Source of the DNA: an uncultured SAR86 cluster bacterium
Lineage (GTDB): Bacteria; Pseudomonadota; Gammaproteobacteria; Magnimaribacterales; D2472
Reading direction: 5' to 3'
Assembly: GCA_902626385.1 (NCBI GenBank)
Contig: CACOEZ010000004.1
Location: 26,050 to 90,049 of the forward strand
Length of the DNA stretch: 64,000 nucleotides
Of the stretch, positions 1 to 8,347 are shown piece by piece. The notes beneath the pieces were generated by a model. That model had not been told where the DNA came from and ran no database searches. It saw only the letters and a program-made list of their open reading frames with translations. Position numbers and translations under genes: made by a program. Position 1 is the stretch's first letter, and each line of letters opens with the position of its first letter.

Positions 1-937
1 CTATATCGGTGCTATTAGGCCTGCTATAAAACTAGCGACTGAAACTGACGAATCATTTTTTTTTCTAGCTGACTATCATTCAATAATAAAAAATAAAAAT
101 CCTAGTGAAATCAAGTCATCGGTCAAAAATATTGCACTTGCTTGGCTTTGTTGTGGTTTAGATCCTGAAAAGACACTATTTTATAAACAATCTGATGTTC
201 CAGAAATTCTTGAACTGACATGGATTTTAAATTGTGTTAGTTCTAAAGGCTTAATGAATAGAGCGCATGCTTACAAAGCAGCAATATCAGAGAATGAACT
301 AGAGCCTGATAAAGGAATTAATATGGGTCTTTTTTCATATCCAATTCTTATGGCTGCAGACATATTAATGTTTGATTCAACTCATGTTCCAGTTGGATCA
401 GATCAAATTCAACACATGGAGATGACAAGAGACATAGCTCAGAGATTTAATCATCTTTATAAACCTATACTAACTGTACCAGAATCTATAATTCAGGATA
501 AAGAGAAAGTTGTACCTGGAATAGATGGAAGAAAGATGAGTAAATCATATAACAACGTCATACCTTTACTTGGCACTGAGAAAGAACTAAAAAAATCTAT
601 TATGAAAATAGTTACAAATTCACTTGAACCAGGTGAACCAAAGGATACAGACAATTGTTCAGTTTATGAGCTTTATAAAAACTTTGCAGATGAAAATGAA
701 GTAAATGAATTTAAAAAATCTTATGAAGAGGGAATTTCATGGGGGGAAGCAAAAGAGTTACTTTTTTCAAAAATTAATAAAGAGCTCGAGCCTATAAGAT
801 CATCATATAATGAACTAGTAAATAATAATGACTATATAAATGATGTCTTAAGTGACGGTTCCAAAAAGGCTAGACAGATTGCTGAAGACAAAATGTCACA
901 AATAAGAGATGTTATAGGAATAACAAAAATTTCTTAA
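1..937 (+). CDS. trpS: Tryptophan--tRNA ligase, 5' end cut by window edge
   Basis: Charges tRNA-Trp with tryptophan in the cytoplasm (class Ic synthetase). The frame is open from base 2, well upstream of the first ATG at 254, and the upstream codons read as family sequence (YIGAIRPAIKLA, then ALAWLCCGLDPEKTLFY), so ATG 254 is internal and the gene starts before the window. About 311 residues are visible; by comparison with the 334-residue E. coli enzyme some 20 N-terminal residues, including the HIGH-like motif, are missing. Visible family marks are PILMAADILMF, the PVGSDQIQH substrate segment, and the KMSKS loop in GRKMSKSYNN. The stop codon shares one base with the ATG of the next gene, suggesting cotranscription. 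Confidence 0.95.
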   Translation, partial: YIGAIRPAIKLATETDESFFFLADYHSIIKNKNPSEIKSSVKNIALAWLCCGLDPEKTLFYKQSDVPEILELTWILNCVSSKGLMNRAHAYKAAISENELEPDKGINMGLFSYPILMAADILMFDSTHVPVGSDQIQHMEMTRDIAQRFNHLYKPILTVPESIIQDKEKVVPGIDGRKMSKSYNNVIPLLGTEKELKKSIMKIVTNSLEPGEPKDTDNCSVYELYKNFADENEVNEFKKSYEEGISWGEAKELLFSKINKELEPIRSSYNELVNNNDYINDVLSDGSKKARQIAEDKMSQIRDVIGITKIS

Positions 938-2130
938 TGTCTATATCTGGATCCTCTTGGCTTAAATTTGGTCTTTTTACAGTTGGTTTAGGTCAATCTT
1001 TTGTCTTTGTTTTGGTTCCTCCTCTAGCAAGAGATCTAGGACTTTCAGAAATTCAAACTTCTTCAATATTCGCTATTTCAGCCCTTGCATGGGCATCCAC
1101 AAGTGCATTTTGGGGAAGAACAAGCGACAGATACGGCAGAAGAAACATAGCAATTTTAGGACTTATAGGATACTCAGTTTCATTGATCGCACTTATTACT
1201 CCGCTTTTTTTGGCTGAAAAAAATTTATTGAATGCTACATTACTTTTTCCAGCCTTAGTATTAGGTAGATTAATAAATGGTCTGGTAGGTTCTGCAACAA
1301 GGCCAGCATCTTTTGCTTATGTAGCCGATACAAGTTCAAAAGAAAAAAGAACAGTAAAATTTGCAAGACTAGAATCAAGCTTTCTTTTAGGTACAGTAGC
1401 AGGACCATTATTGGGCGGTTTTCTATTCTTAATAACCAAAGAAACACCATTTTATGTATTTTCTTTTTTTGCGCTGGTTGCAGCAGTTGGTATATACAGA
1501 GAATTAAAATCGCCAGATTCAATTAAATCGCAATCAAAAAAAGCACCAAAAATTAAATGGCATTCGTCTTCTATATGGCCATTTTTAGGATTTGCTGCAA
1601 TTTTAAGTTTATGTCAGGCTTCATTACTTCAATCAATTGGATTTTATATTACAGATCTTTTTAGTAACTTTGAAAACCTACCGACGCTCATAAGCATGAC
1701 TTTCGCACTTTTATCAATTTCTACAATTGTTAGCCAATATATATTTACAGACGCATTTCCGATAAATAATTTTAATCTTTTATTATTCGGCACTCTTTTA
1801 TTAATATTTTCATATTTTACGATGGCTTTTTTTCAAACAATTTCAGTTTATTATCTTTCTATCATAATTTTAGGATTTGGATTTGGTATGACCAGACCTG
1901 CGCTTGCGTCCTCACTCTCTTTAGCTCAAACACCAGAAAATCAAGGTTCTGCAGCAGGATATTTGGGATCTGTAATACCAATTGGTCATATGACAACTCC
2001 TTTTATAGCAATGCCTATATATTCAATTAATCCAGCTTACTTGTATTATTTCAGTTCAATCTTATGTATATCATTAATATTATTTATAATATTGCACCCA
2101 ATATTACGTAAATCAGGAAGTTATGAGTAA
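937..2130 (+). CDS. MFS transporter, TetA-like drug/metabolite efflux
   Basis: A 397-residue inner-membrane transporter of the major facilitator superfamily, expected to have 12 transmembrane helices. The diagnostic motif A between helices 2 and 3 is clear at residues 60-69 (GRTSDRYGRR), and a loop near the middle (rich in Lys and Ser, about residues 190-207) separates the two halves. GFGFGMTRPALAS in the second half resembles the repeat motif of TetA-like antiporters. Substrate cannot be read from sequence. The ATG overlaps the trpS stop by one base, and its own stop overlaps the hemH start by 8 bp, so translation is probably coupled. It could export a toxic metabolite or a porphyrin-pathway intermediate given hemH next door, but that is speculation. 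Confidence 0.85.
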   Translation: MSISGSSWLKFGLFTVGLGQSFVFVLVPPLARDLGLSEIQTSSIFAISALAWASTSAFWGRTSDRYGRRNIAILGLIGYSVSLIALITPLFLAEKNLLNATLLFPALVLGRLINGLVGSATRPASFAYVADTSSKEKRTVKFARLESSFLLGTVAGPLLGGFLFLITKETPFYVFSFFALVAAVGIYRELKSPDSIKSQSKKAPKIKWHSSSIWPFLGFAAILSLCQASLLQSIGFYITDLFSNFENLPTLISMTFALLSISTIVSQYIFTDAFPINNFNLLLFGTLLLIFSYFTMAFFQTISVYYLSIIILGFGFGMTRPALASSLSLAQTPENQGSAAGYLGSVIPIGHMTTPFIAMPIYSINPAYLYYFSSILCISLILFIILHPILRKSGSYE

Positions 2131-3121
2131 AACACTTTTAATAGTAAATTTAGGAACACCAAATAAACCAACTTATTTCAGTGTTTATAAATATTTAAGA
2201 CAGTTTTTAATGGATGGGAGAGTAATAAATAGAAATCCAATTTTTAGATTTATATTAGTCAATCTAATCATAGTTCCAATTAGATCTTTCACATCTTCTA
2301 AAGTTTATAAAGAGGTTTGGGATAAAGATACCGGATCTCCTCTATTACATAATACAAAAAAATTAGCAGAAAAATTGAGAGTTAAACTACCTGATTATAA
2401 TGTTGAATTTGCCATGCGTTATCAAAACCCTTCTCTGGAGAGCGTTTTGAATAAAATATTGGTCAATAATCCTGATGAAATAATCATACTACCTTTGTTT
2501 CCTCATTATGCAGCAGCAACTACTGGTTCAGTATATGAAGAAATTTCAAGGATTATTTCAAAAAAATGGGTTGTACCAAAAATTACATTTATCAATCAAT
2601 TTTATGACAACGAGAAGTTTATTGATGCTTGGGTTGAAAAAGCCAAAAAATTTGATATGGATGCATATGACAAGATAATTTTCAGCTATCACGGAATTCC
2701 AAATAGTCATGTTGATAACGTATATGAAGATTCAATGTGCAGTGACCATGATTGTGAGACGAAAATTACAGATAAAAACAAGTTTTGTTATAAAGCTACA
2801 ACTTATGAAACTACAAAATTGTTAGCTGAAAGATTAAACATTGATGAAAGTAAATATATTGTTACATTTCAATCTAGGCTAACTAATAAATGGCTCACAC
2901 CTTTTACTGACACTGTTCTTGAATCTATGCCAAAAGATGGGAATAAGAATATCTTAGTTTTTTCACCTGCATTTACAGCAGATTGTTTAGAAACAATAAT
3001 TGAGATTGGTGATGAATACAAAGAATTATTTATAGAGTCGGGTGGTAAAAATCTTGACTATGTTGAGTCATTAAATTACTCAGATAGCTGGGCAGATGCT
3101 ATTATTGATATTATTAATTAG
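2123..3121 (+). CDS. hemH: Ferrochelatase with cysteine-rich insertion
   Basis: Inserts Fe2+ into protoporphyrin IX, the last step of protoheme synthesis. The 332-residue protein starts with the family pattern LLIVNLGTP and has the catalytic SYHGIP motif (His190), TFQSRLTNKWLTP and the DCLETIIEIG segment that carries the conserved acidic residue. Between the active-site His and the conserved core there is an insertion with Cys206, Cys211 and Cys222 (MCSDHDCE and KNKFCYKA); with the Cys of DCLE these could bind a [2Fe-2S] cluster, as documented for some bacterial ferrochelatases. E. coli HemH lacks this insertion. The start overlaps the MFS stop by 8 bp. The family call is secure; the iron-sulfur cluster is inference. 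Confidence 0.95.
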   Translation: MSKTLLIVNLGTPNKPTYFSVYKYLRQFLMDGRVINRNPIFRFILVNLIIVPIRSFTSSKVYKEVWDKDTGSPLLHNTKKLAEKLRVKLPDYNVEFAMRYQNPSLESVLNKILVNNPDEIIILPLFPHYAAATTGSVYEEISRIISKKWVVPKITFINQFYDNEKFIDAWVEKAKKFDMDAYDKIIFSYHGIPNSHVDNVYEDSMCSDHDCETKITDKNKFCYKATTYETTKLLAERLNIDESKYIVTFQSRLTNKWLTPFTDTVLESMPKDGNKNILVFSPAFTADCLETIIEIGDEYKELFIESGGKNLDYVESLNYSDSWADAIIDIIN

Positions 3122-3134
3122 ATAAAAATGCATT

Positions 3135-4007
3135 ATGTTTGAAAAAGATTTACTAAAGAATAAAAGAATTCTTGTTACCGGTGGAGGAACAGGTTTAGGC
3201 AAAGAAATGTCTCATCATTTTGCTAAGCATGGAGCTGAGTTATATATATGTGGAAGAAGAGAAAACGTACTTCAAGATACAGCATCTGAAATTGAAGAAA
3301 AATATAAAACAAAAGTACACACTCAAAATTTAGATATAAGAGCATCAAAAGATGTGGAAGACTATGTTCAAAGTATATTTGATGATAAACCACTTGATGG
3401 TTTAGTTAATAATGCTGCAGGTAATTTCATATCACCTACTAAAGATCTATCTCATAAAGGTTTTGATGCAATAGCAAACATTGTTTTTCATGGAACTTTT
3501 TATATGACACATTCCGTTGGTAAAAGATGGATAGAGCTCGGCCAAAAAGGCTCAATTGTAAACATTTTAACAACATGGATTTGGACTGGATCACCTTATG
3601 TTGTTCCCTCGGCAATGTCTAAATCCGGATTGCATGCTATGACTCAATCACTTGCTGCTGAATGGGGCAAATATGGTATAAGGATTAATGGTATAGCTCC
3701 CGGACCATTTCCAACAAAAGGTGCTTGGGACAGATTGATGCCCGGAGGAGGAGAAGAAAATAGTTATACGTCTACTGTTCCTATGGGAAGAGTTGGTGAA
3801 ATGTCCGAGTTACAAAATTTAGCAACTTTTTTAATGTCAGATGGCTGCGATTATTTAACTGGTCAAACAATTGGGCTTGACGGAGCTCAATACCTAACTG
3901 GTGGCGGAACATTTTCTCAACTTGATAAGTTAAGCGATGAAGATTGGCAGAATATGCGTGATTTAATTAGATCAGCCAACAATAAAGATAAAGCTGATAG
4001 AAGTTAG
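3135..4007 (+). CDS. SDR oxidoreductase, 2,4-dienoyl-CoA reductase-like
   Basis: A 290-residue short-chain dehydrogenase/reductase. The N-terminal NAD(P)-binding motif is TGGGTGLG (residues 15-22) and NNAAGNFISP is the form typical of animal-type 2,4-dienoyl-CoA reductases, which act on polyunsaturated fatty acyl-CoAs during beta-oxidation. The downstream VVPSAMSKSG (Ser159, Lys163) and LAAEWGKYGIRINGIAPGPFPTKGA also match that subgroup. The Tyr expected eight residues before VVPSA in the mitochondrial enzyme appears to be Trp148 here, although Tyr155 is close, so exact chemistry is uncertain. It lies 12 bp upstream of an aldehyde dehydrogenase, consistent with lipid or aldehyde catabolism, and 13 bp after hemH. 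Confidence 0.85.
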   Translation: MFEKDLLKNKRILVTGGGTGLGKEMSHHFAKHGAELYICGRRENVLQDTASEIEEKYKTKVHTQNLDIRASKDVEDYVQSIFDDKPLDGLVNNAAGNFISPTKDLSHKGFDAIANIVFHGTFYMTHSVGKRWIELGQKGSIVNILTTWIWTGSPYVVPSAMSKSGLHAMTQSLAAEWGKYGIRINGIAPGPFPTKGAWDRLMPGGGEENSYTSTVPMGRVGEMSELQNLATFLMSDGCDYLTGQTIGLDGAQYLTGGGTFSQLDKLSDEDWQNMRDLIRSANNKDKADRS

Positions 4008-4019
4008 TAAGGAGTAATT

Positions 4020-5447
4020 ATGTCTACATTTGATGAAATGAACAAAGTTCTAAAAGAACAGAAAGAATTTTTTAACAAAAATGGATCACCCTCTATTGAT
4101 TTAAGAATTGATAGATTAGAAAGATTAAAGACTTTAATTATGGAGAATCGTTATGATTTTGTTGATGCTTTAAATTCTGACTTTGGTAATAGGTCTAAAA
4201 ATGCATCAATGCTATCCGATGTCTATGGAATAATGCCAGCGATAAATCAAGCAATAAAGAATGTTAAAAAATGGAATAAAGTTGAAAAAAAATCATCAAA
4301 TTTTCCTTTTGGGCTTCTTGGGGCTAAGTCTTATATTAAATACGAACCATTAGGAACAGTTGGGATGATATCTCCTTGGAATTTTCCAGTAAATTTAGCA
4401 TTTGTGCCTCTTGTATCAATATTTGCAGCTGGAAATCAAGTTATGCATAAACCTAGCGAGCACACACCAATAACTGCTGCTTTGCTAAAAGAACTTTGCG
4501 ATAAATTTTATGATCAAACTGAATTTGCCACTTTTTTAGGAGGTCCAGAGGTTGGAGAGTCTTTTACAAAATTAAGTTTTGATCATCTTTTATACACCGG
4601 GGGAGGTTCAGTCGCAAAGCATGTTATGAATGCTGCATCTGAGAATCTTGTACCATGCACTTTAGAACTTGGAGGCAAATCACCTGTCGTAATAAGTAAG
4701 ACAGCTGATTTAAAAACTACTGCAAAAAGAATAATGTTTGGTAAAACACTTAATGCTGGACAAATTTGCTTAGCTCCAGATTATGTTGTCGTTCATAAGG
4801 ATCAAAAAGATGAATTTATTAAAGAAACTAAAAATGCAGTATCTGAATATTTTCCAAATCTTAAAGATAATGAAGATTACACATCAGTAATAAATGAAAA
4901 GCATTATGATCGACTTAAAGATCTTTTAAATGATGCGATCGAAAAAGGGGCAAAAATTGATGAAATTAATCCAGCAAATGAAGATTTTAGTCAACAAGAA
5001 TTTTATAAAATGCCACCAACAATAGTTACTGATACAACTGATGATATGAAAATTATGCAAGAAGAAATATTTGGACCATTGCTACCGATTGTTGAATATG
5101 ATGAGATTGAAGAAGCAACAACGCTAATAAATTCTAAAGACAGACCATTGGGCTTATATTATTTTGGTACCAACAAATCAGAAGAAGACAATCTTCTCAA
5201 TAAAACCTCATCTGGAGGCGTTACTGTAAATAATGTCATAAGCCATCTTCAGCAAAATGATCTATCTTTTGGTGGTGTTGGACCTTCGGGTATGGGGCGA
5301 TACAAATCATTCGAAGGTTTTAAAAATTTTTCAAATCCTAGAGCTTACTATAAGGATGTAAGCTTTAAATTAGATAAATTTTTTGAAGCAGTTAGACCAC
5401 CCTACAAAGGCGATATTGAAAAAGTATTAAAACAGTTAATGAAATAG
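4020..5447 (+). CDS. NAD(P)+-dependent aldehyde dehydrogenase, coniferyl-aldehyde-dehydrogenase-like
   Basis: Oxidises an aldehyde to the acid. The 475-residue protein has the full ALDH active site: catalytic Cys250 in NAGQICLAP, general base Glu216 in LELGGKSP, the SPWNFPVNLA cofactor segment, and EEIFGPLLPI. The overall length and the KPSEHTP segment resemble the coniferyl aldehyde dehydrogenase / fatty aldehyde group rather than betaine or succinate semialdehyde types. A good AAGGAG Shine-Dalgarno lies 5 nt before the ATG. The preceding SDR gene suggests that the pair handles fatty or aromatic aldehydes. The natural substrate cannot be settled from sequence. Confidence 0.88.
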   Translation: MSTFDEMNKVLKEQKEFFNKNGSPSIDLRIDRLERLKTLIMENRYDFVDALNSDFGNRSKNASMLSDVYGIMPAINQAIKNVKKWNKVEKKSSNFPFGLLGAKSYIKYEPLGTVGMISPWNFPVNLAFVPLVSIFAAGNQVMHKPSEHTPITAALLKELCDKFYDQTEFATFLGGPEVGESFTKLSFDHLLYTGGGSVAKHVMNAASENLVPCTLELGGKSPVVISKTADLKTTAKRIMFGKTLNAGQICLAPDYVVVHKDQKDEFIKETKNAVSEYFPNLKDNEDYTSVINEKHYDRLKDLLNDAIEKGAKIDEINPANEDFSQQEFYKMPPTIVTDTTDDMKIMQEEIFGPLLPIVEYDEIEEATTLINSKDRPLGLYYFGTNKSEEDNLLNKTSSGGVTVNNVISHLQQNDLSFGGVGPSGMGRYKSFEGFKNFSNPRAYYKDVSFKLDKFFEAVRPPYKGDIEKVLKQLMK

Positions 5448-5451
5448 GATA

Positions 5452-6681
5452 GTGTCCTCGATTTCTTATAACTTAGGTTTTCGATATCTAAAGTCCAAAA
5501 AAGGAGGGATTTTTTCCTTCACAACATTACTAGCTATAATCGGTCTAACAATAGGTGTTTCAAGTCTTATTGTAGTTACATCTGTTATGAACGGTTTCCA
5601 AAAGGAACTTGAGAACAGAATACTTGGTGTAATTCCTCACACAATAATCAATACAAATAATCCTATTAGTAAATATAGTGAAGTAATTAGCGAAATTACA
5701 CTCAATGACAATGTAGTTAGCGCTTCGCCATATATAGATATAAAAGGGCTCATATCATCAAATTATGATAATCAACCTATTAATTTGATAGGTATTGAAC
5801 CAGTAATTGAGGAAAATCTGTCTATATTGCCTGATTATATGATTGTGGGCACCATTGATAACTTAAATCAAAGTAACTCAATAATAATTGGATCATCCTT
5901 AGCAGCAAAAATAAGTGCTTATGTAGGTGACGATATAACAATTACAACATCAGATATAAAAACAACATTAATCGGCTCTTATCCATTATCAATTAAATTA
6001 AAAATTGTTGGAATATATGAGCTTAAAACAGAAATCGATCAATATTTAACTTTAACTTCGCACGCAACAGCACAAAAGCTTAAAAGATTAGATTCAGATG
6101 AAACACTATCAATAAGATTAAAAACTACAAATCTATTTGATGCTGACAAAATTGGCAAAGAGATAATAAAAAACCTTGGAAATGGCTATTACTTTACATC
6201 ATGGAAAGATTCTCATGGAACATTATTTGAAGCCATTAAATTTGAAAAATTATTAATTAGTTTGATGTTATTTTTAATTGTTGGTGTTGCCTCTATTTTA
6301 GTTTTGTCAACAATTGTGATGACAGTCAAATCAAAAGAAAGAGAAATTGCAATTCTTAGAACCATTGGGGCAAACTCAAATCAATTAGTTTTAATTTTTT
6401 TTACTCAAGGCGTTTTAATAAGCATTATAGGAATATCTTTTGGTGTAATTGCCGGATATCTTTTTACAATTAATATTAATAACTTAATCAATTTTATAGA
6501 ATATTTTTTAAACAGAAGCCTCTTAGAGGCTTACTTTATTAATTATTTTCCATATTTTATTGATAACTCACAGATATTTATAATTTGTATTTTTTCATTT
6601 TTACTTAGCTTACTAGCGTCTTATATTCCATCTTTAAGAGCTACAAAGCTAGATCCTCTTAAAATTCTTAGGCATGAATAA
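5452..6681 (+). CDS. lolC: Lipoprotein-releasing ABC permease, LolC/E (LolF-like)
   Basis: Inner-membrane permease of the Lol system that extracts outer-membrane-destined lipoproteins and hands them to LolA. The 409-residue protein opens with LGFRYLKSKKGG, the first helix (about residues 24-46), then a periplasmic domain, and three C-terminal helices with VMTVKSKEREIAILRTIGA, the FtsX/LolC cytoplasmic coupling motif, ending [16 protein letters not shown]. The start is GTG, 3-4 nt after AGGA. Its stop overlaps the lolD ATG by 8 bp. Only one LolC/E-type gene is present before lolD and no lolE follows, so the transporter is probably a homodimer of one permease, as in LolDF systems. Confidence 0.92.
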   Translation: MSSISYNLGFRYLKSKKGGIFSFTTLLAIIGLTIGVSSLIVVTSVMNGFQKELENRILGVIPHTIINTNNPISKYSEVISEITLNDNVVSASPYIDIKGLISSNYDNQPINLIGIEPVIEENLSILPDYMIVGTIDNLNQSNSIIIGSSLAAKISAYVGDDITITTSDIKTTLIGSYPLSIKLKIVGIYELKTEIDQYLTLTSHATAQKLKRLDSDETLSIRLKTTNLFDADKIGKEIIKNLGNGYYFTSWKDSHGTLFEAIKFEKLLISLMLFLIVGVASILVLSTIVMTVKSKEREIAILRTIGANSNQLVLIFFTQGVLISIIGISFGVIAGYLFTININNLINFIEYFLNRSLLEAYFINYFPYFIDNSQIFIICIFSFLLSLLASYIPSLRATKLDPLKILRHE

Positions 6682-7354
6682 ATTAAAGTGTAAAAGTATT
6701 TCAAAAATATTTTCAGTCAATGATGAAGATATACAGGTACTTGATAATATAGATTTAGTTGTTAATGGCGGCGATCAAATTGTTATTACAGGTAAATCTG
6801 GTGCAGGAAAGTCTACATTTTTACATCTTTTGGCAACTCTCGATAGTCCTACATCAGGTTCCATATTTCTTGATAATGTAAATCTATCTACTTGCTCTAA
6901 AGAAGAATTATCTTCAATTCGATTGAATAATTTTGGATTTGTTTATCAATTCCATCATCTGTTAGATGATTTAACAGTTGAAGAAAATATATCTATACCA
7001 TTCCATCTTAGTAATCAGTTCGATGCAGAGTCAAGACAAAAGATAAATAATATTATGAAAGAAATGGAAATATTCAATAGAAAAGATCATTTGCCTTGGA
7101 AGTTGTCAGGCGGAGAAAAGCAAAGAGTTGCTATCGCAAGATCTATTATTAAAAATCCCAAATTTTTGTTTCTTGATGAACCAACAGGAAATCTTGATGA
7201 TGAAACCTCGTCTGTAATTCAAAATTTAATTTTTGAAGTTTCAAAAAATCATGGTATTGCTTTAATAGCAGCTACTCACGATAATAAATTTGTTAAATCT
7301 TTTAAGAGAGTATATAAACTTAGTAATTCTAGGTTAAATAATATTTATGAATGA
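6674..7354 (+). CDS. lolD: Lipoprotein-releasing system ATPase LolD
   Basis: ATPase subunit that drives lipoprotein release together with the upstream permease. In 226 residues it shows Walker [10 protein letters not shown] (residues 40-48), the Q-loop [18 protein letters not shown], the [13 protein letters not shown] signature and Walker [13 protein letters not shown], with the switch histidine in ATHD. The [10 protein letters not shown] segment after the Q-loop is typical of LolD within the MacB-like ATPases. Its start lies inside the end of lolC and its end overlaps the ExbB-like gene by 8 bp, consistent with a translationally coupled operon. Confidence 0.95.
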   Translation: MNKLKCKSISKIFSVNDEDIQVLDNIDLVVNGGDQIVITGKSGAGKSTFLHLLATLDSPTSGSIFLDNVNLSTCSKEELSSIRLNNFGFVYQFHHLLDDLTVEENISIPFHLSNQFDAESRQKINNIMKEMEIFNRKDHLPWKLSGGEKQRVAIARSIIKNPKFLFLDEPTGNLDDETSSVIQNLIFEVSKNHGIALIAATHDNKFVKSFKRVYKLSNSRLNNIYE

Positions 7355-7946
7355 ATTTATTACAGCTGGCGGTATATTTATGTGGCCATTATTGGCATGT
7401 AGTGTATTGATAATAGCGTTTTCAATTGAAAGAGCATGGTTTCTTCAAAAGAGATTAATATGTCCTGAGGGACTATCAAATCAAGTAAAAAATTTAATAG
7501 ATTCAAATTCTTTAGATGATAAACAGGCAACTGAGCTAGCTAGATTATCTTCCTTGGGTTTTCTATTAATTAATTGCCTCAAATATAAGAAATTATCAAG
7601 GGAAAACCTTGAATCAAAAATTGAAGAAAAAGCAGCTGAGGTTCACTATAGTCTAGAGAGAAATTTAGCTATGTTAGGCACTATAGCAACAATAAGTCCT
7701 TTACTTGGACTGCTTGGGACTGTTGTTGGTATGATTACAGCATTTACAGGCCTAACCGAAACATCAGGAGCGAATCCAGATCTTTTAGCTGCTGGAATAT
7801 CTCAAGCTCTTATCACAACAGCATTTGGGCTTTTAATAGCTGTACCTGGCTTAGTTCTTCATAAATATTTTGAGCACAAAATTAAATACTTAATGTTGAG
7901 TCTTCAAAAAGAAGTATCAGATTTTATTGATCTAATTAACAAATGA
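7347..7946 (+). CDS. MotA/TolQ/ExbB proton channel family protein
   Basis: Inner-membrane component of a proton-driven energising complex. The 199-residue protein has the family layout: an N-terminal helix in [24 protein letters not shown], a cytoplasmic region, and two closely spaced helices with [17 protein letters not shown] and [16 protein letters not shown]. It overlaps lolD by 8 bp and the ExbD-like gene by 4 bp (ATGA). A similar ExbB/ExbD pair beside lolD, lpxK, kdsB and murB is known in pseudomonads, so the arrangement is probably ancestral. What it energises (outer-membrane receptors, or something linked to envelope assembly) cannot be determined here. Confidence 0.9.
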   Translation: MNEFITAGGIFMWPLLACSVLIIAFSIERAWFLQKRLICPEGLSNQVKNLIDSNSLDDKQATELARLSSLGFLLINCLKYKKLSRENLESKIEEKAAEVHYSLERNLAMLGTIATISPLLGLLGTVVGMITAFTGLTETSGANPDLLAAGISQALITTAFGLLIAVPGLVLHKYFEHKIKYLMLSLQKEVSDFIDLINK

Positions 7947-8347
7947 AGTTTATAAATCAGAAAGAATCAAACTTTTCTATTGAAATAACACCACTTATTG
8001 ACATTGTTTTCTTATTGGTAATATTTTTTGTTGTTACATCAAAAGTTGGAGATTCTCAATTTTTAAATTTAGATTTACCAAAAACCGAATCATTTCAATA
8101 TAATCCTGTCCAATCTATAAATGAAATTGTTATAAATGATGATGGATCAATATATATTAATGACATTTTTTTTAATATTAACGATATTGAATCTATTGAA
8201 GATGCTGTTTTTAATATGGAGCAAAACACTGAATCGGTAATACTAAGCGCACACAGTAATTCTCTTCATATATGGGTAATTTCAGTGATGGATATATTAA
8301 ACAAATATGGGTTTGATGAAGTTCAAATAAGAACAATTGAAAAATGA
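7943..8347 (+). CDS. ExbD/TolR family biopolymer transport protein
   Basis: Partner of the preceding ExbB-like channel. The 134-residue protein has a short cytoplasmic N-terminus, one transmembrane helix (about residues 18-36) and a periplasmic domain. Asp20 in [18 protein letters not shown] is the conserved protonatable residue of ExbD/TolR. The periplasmic part has the expected pattern ([16 protein letters not shown], then [20 protein letters not shown]). It starts within the end of the ExbB-like gene and its stop overlaps the ATG of msbA-lpxK by 4 bp. Confidence 0.9.
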   Translation: MKFINQKESNFSIEITPLIDIVFLLVIFFVVTSKVGDSQFLNLDLPKTESFQYNPVQSINEIVINDDGSIYINDIFFNINDIESIEDAVFNMEQNTESVILSAHSNSLHIWVISVMDILNKYGFDEVQIRTIEK

